NCBI RefSeq assembly: GCF_900112825.1
Contig: NZ_FONE01000009.1
Span: 1 to 64,000 of the forward strand
Direction of reading: 5' to 3'
DNA: 64,000 bases
Source of the DNA: Nitrosomonas sp. Nm166
GTDB lineage: Bacteria; Pseudomonadota; Gammaproteobacteria; Burkholderiales; Nitrosomonadaceae
Of this stretch, positions 56,071 through 64,000 are shown one piece after another. Under the pieces are notes generated by a model. The model had not been told where the DNA came from, searched no databases, and was given only the letters and a program-made list of their open reading frames with translations. Each line of letters starts with the position of its first letter. Within the stretch, counting starts at the first letter, position 1. Both the position numbers and the translations under genes were made by a program.

Positions 56071-57228
56071 ATGCACATGCGTAATTGGCTGCTTCCAGAA
56101 TATGTCGAAGATATATTGCCTGTAGAAGCATTGCATATCGAGGCAATGCGTAGACAGATCATCGACCTGCTTCTGGTTCATGGCTATCAGCAAGTAATTC
56201 CGCCTTTATTGGAATATGTTGAATCGCTATTGTCCGGTAGTGGTAGTGATATGAATTTGCAGATGTTTAAAGTCGTAGATCAACTGAGTGGTCGCATGAT
56301 GGGTTTACGCGCCGATATGACACCACAGGTTGCTCGAATTGATGCGCATTTATTGAATTGTGAAGGTATTACTCGCTTATGTTATGTCAATAGCGTATTA
56401 CATACATTGCCATCTGGAATAGCACAAACACGAGAACCATTACAAATTGGCGCAGAACTATATGGCCACTCAGGTTTAGAAAGTGATGTGGAAGTTCAAC
56501 GACTGATGCTGCGGTGTTTGTCTGTTTCAGGCGTGAATGGAATTCACCTGGATCTCGGGCATGTGGCAGTTTTCCGGAGTTTAATTAAAGGCGCAGGTAT
56601 TTCACAACAACTTGAAACCGAATTATTCACGATTTTACAGGCCAAGGATATTTCAACTTTAAAAGAACTGTGTATAAAGTTGAAAAAACAAACTCGTGAA
56701 GCATTAATGCTGCTGCCCGAGCTTTATGGGGATAAGAAAATTCTGGCCGATGCCTGTAAACGATTGCCGGACTATCCAGAGATCAAAACTGCATTGAATG
56801 AGCTTAGTACAGTCGAAGAGGAGTTAAAGCCAGTTGTTGATAAAATTGCTTTCGATTTGGCTGACTTACGTGGATATCATTATCATACCGGAATTGTCTT
56901 TGCCGCCTATGCGAAGGGGTGTTCAAATGCCATCGCTTTAGGTGGGCGTTATGATGAGATTGGTAAAGCCTTTGGGCGAGCGCGGCCGGCAACTGGTTTT
57001 AGTATGGATCTCAGAGAAATCTCCAAGTTAGTAAAACCTCAACCATATCCCAAGGGAATACGCGCACCCTTTCAGAAAAAAAATGCAGCACTAGAAACTA
57101 AAATTGAGGAGTTACGGAAAGCAGGGCATATTGTTATTATGGAATTGCCAGGGCAGAACAATGAGCTTTTAGACTGTAACAGACAATTAGTATTGCATGA
57201 CGGGCAGTGGATTATTGAAGAAATTTAA
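56071..57228 (+). CDS. hisZ: ATP phosphoribosyltransferase regulatory subunit
   Basis: A 385-residue HisRS-like paralog. Motif 2-like LRADMTPQVARIDAHLL and the HisRS-fold RGYHYHTGIVFAAY, GGRYDEIG are visible; catalytic residues for tRNA charging are not all kept. HisZ associates with the short HisG to form the active, histidine-inhibited first enzyme of histidine synthesis. It requires a short HisG elsewhere. It lies between DUF2065 and purA, a betaproteobacterial arrangement. Confidence 0.94.
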   Translation: MHMRNWLLPEYVEDILPVEALHIEAMRRQIIDLLLVHGYQQVIPPLLEYVESLLSGSGSDMNLQMFKVVDQLSGRMMGLRADMTPQVARIDAHLLNCEGITRLCYVNSVLHTLPSGIAQTREPLQIGAELYGHSGLESDVEVQRLMLRCLSVSGVNGIHLDLGHVAVFRSLIKGAGISQQLETELFTILQAKDISTLKELCIKLKKQTREALMLLPELYGDKKILADACKRLPDYPEIKTALNELSTVEEELKPVVDKIAFDLADLRGYHYHTGIVFAAYAKGCSNAIALGGRYDEIGKAFGRARPATGFSMDLREISKLVKPQPYPKGIRAPFQKKNAALETKIEELRKAGHIVIMELPGQNNELLDCNRQLVLHDGQWIIEEI

Positions 57229-57242
57229 TTTTTTAGAAATAG

Positions 57243-58559
<1,317 letters not shown>

Positions 58560-58602
58560 TAAGTATTTTATAAGTAACTGGTAATCATCGTTGAAGTGAT
58601 CT

Positions 58603-59034
58603 ATGCAGTGTTCTCATTCAATACGAATTGTAAGTTGGCAAGACGAAGCGCTTATTTTGCGTAGTATTCGAACAGCAGTTTTTATTCATGAACAGCAAGT
58701 TCCAGCCGATCTGGAGTGGGATGAGTTTGACGCAATCAGTATGCATGTGCTTGCACTAAATTCTGATGGGCAGCCTATAGGAACTGCAAGATTATTACCG
58801 GATGGGCATATTGGACGTATGGCGGTATTAAAAGAGTGGCGTGGAAAGGGAGTTGGCAGTGCCATGATGCGAAGAATATTGGAAGAAATAAACCATCGGG
58901 GAATACCGATAGCCAGGTTAAATGCACAAACGACAGCTATTCGATTCTACGAAAAATTTGGATTCCAGATGTCGGGAAAAGAATTTATGGAAGCTGGTAT
59001 CCCCCATGTCAAAATGATCTTCAACTATAGTTAG
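58603..59034 (+). CDS. GNAT family N-acetyltransferase
   Basis: A 143-residue single-domain acetyltransferase. The acetyl-CoA pyrophosphate-binding loop is RGKGVGSAM (about 79-87), and the C-terminal FYEKFGFQMSGKEFMEAGIPH matches the ElaA/YjcF-type family. The acceptor substrate is unknown. It follows purA by 43 bases and may share its transcript. Confidence 0.88.
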   Translation: MQCSHSIRIVSWQDEALILRSIRTAVFIHEQQVPADLEWDEFDAISMHVLALNSDGQPIGTARLLPDGHIGRMAVLKEWRGKGVGSAMMRRILEEINHRGIPIARLNAQTTAIRFYEKFGFQMSGKEFMEAGIPHVKMIFNYS

Positions 59035-59044
59035 ATAGATTCAA

Positions 59045-59419
59045 TTACTTAATTTCCGTTTTTCCCCATTCATTAGCTAAGGCATCAGTAGCTTGTTTCC
59101 ATCGGTTAGTTGCTTGTTCCATGGATATTTTAGCCTGCTCGGCTTTTCTTCGAGTAACTTCTACTTCTTGCTCGGCTGCTGATAGCTTTTGTTTAAGGGA
59201 AGCCAGCTTCTTTTCTGCAAACGCTGCATCCTTGGCTAGAGTTTCAGCTGATCGCTTGGCTTGTATCATCTGCTCATAAGTGATACTGGCATTCTTCTGA
59301 AGGCTCTCAATCCTCTCTGCATTTGCAGACGATAGAGACAGAGTGATCAGAAAAAGAGCAAAGCAAATTCTAGTCAATGATTGGAAAGTAATTTTTTTAA
59401 AAATGGAGGCAGTCTTCAT
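59045..59419 (-). CDS. Small exported coiled-coil protein
   Basis: A 124-residue protein with a signal peptide (about 12-33, SSANAE) and a mature part that is one long coiled coil (about 36-115, rich in Lys, Glu, Ala). No cysteine outside the signal and no lipobox. It may be a periplasmic chaperone-like or structural factor. Not recognised further. Convergent with the GNAT gene, ten bases between stops. Confidence 0.65.
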   Translation of the reverse strand: MKTASIFKKITFQSLTRICFALFLITLSLSSANAERIESLQKNASITYEQMIQAKRSAETLAKDAAFAEKKLASLKQKLSAAEQEVEVTRRKAEQAKISMEQATNRWKQATDALANEWGKTEIK

Positions 59420-59780
59420 AATTGTCTTCTAATTGTTTAGTGTCATTCGGATTCATTTCGGGATGGTTTTTGCAAGAAAGAACCAGTTCTTGCTTTTGCG
59501 ATATAAAATTAAGTACTGCGTATCTGAATACAGTATTAGTATGGGTCATTGATGAATTCAAATGAAAGCGATACTTAAATTTCATGTGATCAATGAATTT
59601 ATTGATCAATACGAATACTTAGTTTACTAAAAAACACATGCTAAATGTTTTTCCGGATGAGGGATAGGTTATCAGGTAAACGAACAGTTGTAATGAAATT
59701 ATAATAGCCTGAAGAGCTTATTTAGCTTGAGATTATGCAATGAAATAGAAATAAATGTTCACGAAGGGAATGATAATGTT

Positions 59781-60149
59781 ATGCAGTTCATAATTAAAGT
59801 AAGCTTGTTTGTTTTTTGCAGTCTGGGGTTGACCTTATTATCTTTATCCGCACATGCAAGTTGTAAAGGGTGTTTATGTCCCGGGGATCCTTGCAATCTT
59901 TGCCCATTACCGGCTATGGAGAATGTTCCACCAAAAACTAATGAACCTGAGTTGTGCGCCAGAATAAGAGAAAAAGTACCCCCGACTACAGCAGAACCTG
60001 GATCCAATGAGTATTTCCCAAGTCTGGATAAATCTGTAATGGTTTGTGTAAACGAAGGAGGGGATGTGATTAGAAACAAACAACGCAATGCAGAGTTTCC
60101 ATCACGATTCTACTGCAAACCACCCCAACAGCAACTTAAACAGCACTGA
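59781..60149 (+). CDS. Small secreted cysteine-rich protein
   Basis: A 122-residue protein with a signal peptide (about 1-21, AHASC). The mature start is CKGCLCPGDPCNLCPLP with five cysteines in 14 residues, followed by a Pro-rich linker (MENVPPKTNEPE, KVPPTTAEPG) and three more cysteines. The ATG at 59781 gives the signal peptide directly; the frame opens at 59727. The cluster could bind a metal or be disulfide-knotted. Not recognised. Confidence 0.6.
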   Translation: MQFIIKVSLFVFCSLGLTLLSLSAHASCKGCLCPGDPCNLCPLPAMENVPPKTNEPELCARIREKVPPTTAEPGSNEYFPSLDKSVMVCVNEGGDVIRNKQRNAEFPSRFYCKPPQQQLKQH

Positions 60150-60346
60150 TTGCCGTGGGGTAGCCAATTGCTTTTTTAGTCCGAGCAGGAATGACTCCTT
60201 TGAGGCTTGTTTTTAAGGCACAGCGCAGGAGTCAGGTCTGTCGAGTTAATCATCAGGAAGTCATGCAAACATCATTAATGAAGTGTACGAGTAGTTCGGA
60301 ATAGATATCCTTTAGGAATATTTATAAAAAATTCGAAAGGGCAATA

Positions 60347-60568
60347 ATGCAAACAAAAATTCAATCACTCATAGAAGCCTGGGCAAATGTACTCATAGGT
60401 TATTTCATCGCACTCGCCGCACAGATGATCGTGTTTCCACTGTATGACATTAAAGTCACCATGACACAGAATATACAGATCGGATTAATCTTTACGATTG
60501 TATCGATTGCCAGAAGCTATGCACTGAGGCGGCTATTTAATAAGCTACACTATGTCAGAACGCCATGA
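60347..60568 (+). CDS. Small two-helix membrane protein of a phage-associated type (DUF7220-like)
   Basis: A 73-residue protein with two membrane helices (about 12-32 and 42-60). The pattern SLIEAWANVLIGYFIALAAQ, IGLIFTIVSIARSYALRRLFN recurs in small proteins encoded in phage and mobile regions as I recall. Preceded by AAAGGGCAATA. Function unknown; it may be a relic of an inserted element. Confidence 0.6.
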   Translation: MQTKIQSLIEAWANVLIGYFIALAAQMIVFPLYDIKVTMTQNIQIGLIFTIVSIARSYALRRLFNKLHYVRTP

Positions 60569-60817
60569 ATAATGCCCATCATGGGGCTGATCATAAACCC
60601 GAAGAATCATATATCATGAAAAATCATACTGCTGCTGGATAGAAGCCGGTCGCTTCGATTTTTTCCTGCCAATCCCATCTCTTTTGATAAGTCCACGGTT
60701 TTGCTGCATTTTTTAGAGAAGCTTTATCCATGGGTTGTTACATTACGTAGTTGCTGCTAACTCGGTACAATGCGAATCCTTGTGTAATCTTATCGTCCTA
60801 TCATTACTGGTTCAAAC

Positions 60818-63256
60818 ATGTCGGTTCTATCATTAAATTCCCATGATTTACGCATTCAAATAGACTCAGATTCCTTAGGATTTTCTGATACTTCAGAATT
60901 AGTGCAACTTTCATTGTCATGGATTGGACAGGAGCGGGCGAAGGTGGCAACCTGCTTCGGTTTAAGTATGACACAACCGGATTATCACTTGTTTGTGCTG
61001 GGAGAAATCGGATCGGGTCGGTCTTCATTATTGCAGCAGGCAATAATCACCACAGCGGCTGGCCAATCAACACCGCCCGATTTGTGCTATTTATACAATT
61101 TTGTTGCACCTGAAAAGCCGCTGGCTTTGCATTTGCCCGCTGGACAAGGGCGCCTGCTGCGGCAGTCTTTGATGCAATTGGCAAAAGCGCTACCAACAGA
61201 AATAACCCAATACCTGAGTGGCCAGGATTTCAAGATTAAAAGTGACCACATTGAGAAAAAATTTAGAACTGAAGCGATCAAGATTTATACCAAGCTGGAT
61301 CAAGTTGCAGAATCACTTCATTTCACCATTCATCGTGAAGACGAGCAGATTGTTTTTTCCTTATTGGATGAGAAAGGCGAGATTCTGACTGAAGAGAGTT
61401 TATGGAAACTGCCTCGGACACGCAGAACTGAAATAGAACAGGCTGAGCTTCAATTGCATGAAGCCATAATTCTCTATTTTGAAGAGATCAATAAAATTAG
61501 CAAAGAAAAGAATGTGGCACTGGCGGCATTGCGGCGTCGTGTCGTGCAACCTCTATTGAATCGTGCGTTGAAGAAAATTCAGGATGGATTACAAAAGCAG
61601 TTAAGGCACAATGTACGATTGAAGACTTATTTTCAGCAAGTAGAATCAGATATTCTGGATAATCTGATATTGTTTGGCACTATCGCCGATGAAGAAAAAC
61701 AACCAGCAGAATTAAATCAGATTTTTTCCCGTTATCAGATCAATCTGGTGGTGGACAATGCCGAGTTGTATGGAGCACCTGTCATTGTCGAGGATAATCC
61801 TTCGTCTTATGCCTTGTTTGGCAATATTAATTATCAGTTTGAGAATGGAAAGCTGAAAACCGATTTCATGCATATTCGAGCAGGCAGTTTGCTTAAAGCG
61901 CATGGCGGGTTTCTCATGTTACATCTGAGTGACTTGCTGACGGATATGCAATTATGGGTAAAATTGCGGCGATTTTTACGCAGTAAACGGCTTCAAATTG
62001 AAGAACCTGGCTCAGCATTAACTTCCAATATACCAATATCGCTGGAGCCCGAAGCAGTAGAAGTAAATGTCAAAATCATTCTGGTCGGTTCACGTGAACA
62101 ATATTACGCATTACAGGAAGCTGATCCTGAGTTTATGCGGCGTTTTCGTGTGAAAGTGGATTTTGCTGAGAGTTTCATTGCCAGTGCGGAAACTTACCAC
62201 GCATCGGCTATTTTTGTGGCGCATGCCTGCGATCATTTAAAATTACCGCATTTTTCTGCGGCTGCAGTCGCGCGTTTACTGGAAGAATCCCATCGTGAAG
62301 TCGATGATCAGAAACGCCAGAGCGCCATTTTTGCGCGTACCGAGATGCTGGTGCTGGAGAGCACCGCCTTATGCAATGCCCGTCATGGGCGTATCGTGGA
62401 AGTGATGGATATCGACACAGCACTGCAAGCGCGCACCCTGCGTCACAACTATCCGGATGTAAGCTTGCAGGAATCCATTCTTGAGGGCGAAATCTCTATT
62501 ACATTACAGGGCGCCAGAGTAGGGCAGCTCAATGCGTTGATGCAGGTGGATTTGGGCGACCATCGCTTTGGCACGCCAGTGCGAGTTACTGCACGTACTT
62601 TCGCCGGAGAAGACGGGGTATTGAATATTGCCCGTGAAGTTGAAATGTCCGGTCCGATTCATGATAAAGGCGTGCTGATATTGCAAAATTATTTAGCTGC
62701 CTTGTTTGCCCATATTGCACCGTTGGCGCTTAATGCATCGATTGTTTTTGAGCAGGAATATAGCAGCATTGAAGGAGATTCGGCTTCATGTGCCGAGTTA
62801 TATGCACTGCTGTCATCGCTGGCGGGGTTACCGTTGAATCAAAGTATCGCGGTGACAGGTGCATTGAATCAATATGGCGAGGTATTACCGATTGGTGGGA
62901 TCAATGACAAGATTGAGGGTCACTTCAATCTGTGTGAAAAAATCGGACTGACGGGTTACCAGGGCGTTCTGATCCCGCATCATAACCGGCGACATTTAAT
63001 GCTGAATTACAAAGTCATCGAAGCTGTGGAAAAAGGCTTATTTACGATTTATACGATGGAGCATGTCACACAAGGACTGGCGTTGCTCACCGGGTTGTCA
63101 GCGGGAACCATCGAGCCTGGCCGCACGGCTGGTTATCCCCACGATACCGTTCTGGGCAATGCGCAGCGAACGTTACTGATTTTCCGTCGCGCCTGTCAAA
63201 TGACGCAACATCCACGAACCGAGCATAGAAGGCTTCCATCACGTACGGAAAAATGA
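60818..63256 (+). CDS. LonH/YcbZ-like AAA protease
   Basis: An 812-residue protein. The N-terminal AAA region has a noncanonical P-loop GEIGSGRSSLL (about 66-76, Arg for Lys), then a long helical insertion (about 130-300). The second AAA part has SLLKAHGGFLMLHLSDLL (Walker B-like) and RRFRVKVDFAE. The C-terminal Lon protease domain has Ser655 in EGDSAS and Lys698 in NDKIEG, 43 residues apart, the same spacing as the catalytic dyad of E. coli Lon. The Arg P-loop is shared by YcbZ relatives; ATPase activity may be weak. Substrates unknown. Confidence 0.88.
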   Translation: MSVLSLNSHDLRIQIDSDSLGFSDTSELVQLSLSWIGQERAKVATCFGLSMTQPDYHLFVLGEIGSGRSSLLQQAIITTAAGQSTPPDLCYLYNFVAPEKPLALHLPAGQGRLLRQSLMQLAKALPTEITQYLSGQDFKIKSDHIEKKFRTEAIKIYTKLDQVAESLHFTIHREDEQIVFSLLDEKGEILTEESLWKLPRTRRTEIEQAELQLHEAIILYFEEINKISKEKNVALAALRRRVVQPLLNRALKKIQDGLQKQLRHNVRLKTYFQQVESDILDNLILFGTIADEEKQPAELNQIFSRYQINLVVDNAELYGAPVIVEDNPSSYALFGNINYQFENGKLKTDFMHIRAGSLLKAHGGFLMLHLSDLLTDMQLWVKLRRFLRSKRLQIEEPGSALTSNIPISLEPEAVEVNVKIILVGSREQYYALQEADPEFMRRFRVKVDFAESFIASAETYHASAIFVAHACDHLKLPHFSAAAVARLLEESHREVDDQKRQSAIFARTEMLVLESTALCNARHGRIVEVMDIDTALQARTLRHNYPDVSLQESILEGEISITLQGARVGQLNALMQVDLGDHRFGTPVRVTARTFAGEDGVLNIAREVEMSGPIHDKGVLILQNYLAALFAHIAPLALNASIVFEQEYSSIEGDSASCAELYALLSSLAGLPLNQSIAVTGALNQYGEVLPIGGINDKIEGHFNLCEKIGLTGYQGVLIPHHNRRHLMLNYKVIEAVEKGLFTIYTMEHVTQGLALLTGLSAGTIEPGRTAGYPHDTVLGNAQRTLLIFRRACQMTQHPRTEHRRLPSRTEK

Positions 63257-63409
63257 TCGTAAATCAGCTTGCAGGCTATATTTTATCCATAATATATGAA
63301 TCAGGTCCTTGTTACCTTATTATCGGAATCACCGTGATTGCGTATATAATGCACCCTCTGACGAATTACCTGAAATTAGCATATTGCAATTTCCTATAGC
63401 TCTCTGATC

Positions 63410-64000
63410 ATGCGTCCAATTTTAAAATCCAGCAAGCTCGCCAATGTGTGTTATGACATTCGTGGTCCGGTCATGGAGCGCGCAAAGCAAATGGAAGAAG
63501 AAGGCCATCACATTATCAAGCTCAACATTGGCAATCCGGCGACGTTTGGTTTTGATGTGCCGGAGGAAATCTTGCAGGATGTCATTCGCAATTTATCGGA
63601 TGCTTCAGGCTATTGCGATTCCAAAGGCCTGTTTGCCGCGCGCAAGGCGATTATGCATTACACGCAGGAAAAACAGATCAAGAATGTACAACTGGATGAT
63701 ATCTTTATTGGAAATGGTGTATCCGAGTTGGTAGTTTTAACAATGCAGGCGCTACTGGATAATGGCGATGAAGTCTTGATTCCGATGCCGGATTATCCGT
63801 TATGGACGGCTGCGGTTGTGCTTTCCGGGGGCGTGGCAAAGCATTATCTGTGTGACGAAGCCTCGGGATGGCTACCCGATCTGGATGATATTCGCGCCAA
63901 AATTACACCCAGAACACGCGCCATCGTCATCATTAATCCGAATAACCCTACCGGTGCGTTGTATCCCAAGGAATTGCTGCTGGAGATCATCGAAATTGCG
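63410..64000 (+). CDS. alaA: Alanine/valine aminotransferase, 5' part (cut by window end)
   Basis: 197 residues of a class I/II PLP aminotransferase, running off the right edge. MRPILKSSKLANVCYDIRGPV is the usual AlaA start (E. coli YfbQ). GNGVSELV and INPNNPTGALYP (cofactor and substrate contacts) are present; the PLP lysine lies beyond the window. It makes alanine from pyruvate and glutamate. In betaproteobacteria it is followed by hom and thrC. Confidence 0.9.
   Translation, partial: MRPILKSSKLANVCYDIRGPVMERAKQMEEEGHHIIKLNIGNPATFGFDVPEEILQDVIRNLSDASGYCDSKGLFAARKAIMHYTQEKQIKNVQLDDIFIGNGVSELVVLTMQALLDNGDEVLIPMPDYPLWTAAVVLSGGVAKHYLCDEASGWLPDLDDIRAKITPRTRAIVIINPNNPTGALYPKELLLEIIEIA

Noticed and set aside
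59397-59609. 70-codon leftward frame overlapping the coiled-coil gene start
   Set aside because: Overlaps the promoter/start of that gene, no motif.

Overview
The window looks like a chromosomal segment of a low-to-mid GC betaproteobacterium, most likely a Nitrosomonas-type organism. This rests on the housekeeping order (ilvB-ilvH-ilvC-psd-pssA-leuA; hfq-hflX-hflK-hflC-DUF2065-hisZ-purA; glnE, nitrilase, tldD) and on the protein sequences. No ammonia-oxidation, rRNA, tRNA or CRISPR locus is visible, so the genus is an inference.

Layout. (1) 0.2-8.8 kb: a complete TonB energising operon of the TtpC type (DUF3450 coiled-coil protein, long ExbB-like TtpC, ExbB, ExbD, TonB, TPR protein), followed by a large TonB-dependent receptor with carboxypeptidase-regulatory-like domains. 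(2) 8.8-16.8 kb: envelope and secreted proteins: a PagL-like lipid A deacylase, a secreted beta-helix-like protein, two tandem copper-radical-oxidase paralogs with an intact galactose/glyoxal oxidase active-site set, and a PhoX/DUF839 protein lacking the usual iron-ligand cysteine. (3) 16.8-25.4 kb: a gene-poor stretch with repeats, an atypical pyruvate-kinase-like protein, a small secreted protein, and a 1556-residue DUF4347/RTX protein with two blocks of exactly seven 55-residue repeats. (4) 25.4-34.5 kb: mixed accessory genes: cysH, a prolyl aminopeptidase, a patatin, TerC, a universal stress protein, a GAF-fused GspE/PilB ATPase, an antitoxin with a frameshifted toxin, a RAYT transposase with REP hairpins, and a type IV pilin. 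(5) 34.7-58.6 kb: core metabolism and stress: glnE, nitrilase, tldD, branched-chain amino acid and phospholipid synthesis, leuA, a TlpA-like thioredoxin, a lytic transglycosylase, proS, rppH, a di-haem peroxidase, hfq-hflXKC, hisZ and purA. (6) 58.6-64 kb: a GNAT protein, small secreted or membrane unknowns, a LonH/YcbZ-like protease and the 5' part of alaA.

How they may work together. The first 16.5 kb reads as an outer-membrane uptake system flanked by secreted enzymes; weak Pho-box-like sites before the TonB operon and before the PhoX-like gene hint at phosphate control, but this is speculative. The strongest candidates for undescribed biology are the paired copper radical oxidases in this context and the DUF4347 protein with two predicted seven-bladed propellers. 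The 30-34.5 kb block looks like a small accessory island with mobile-element traces.
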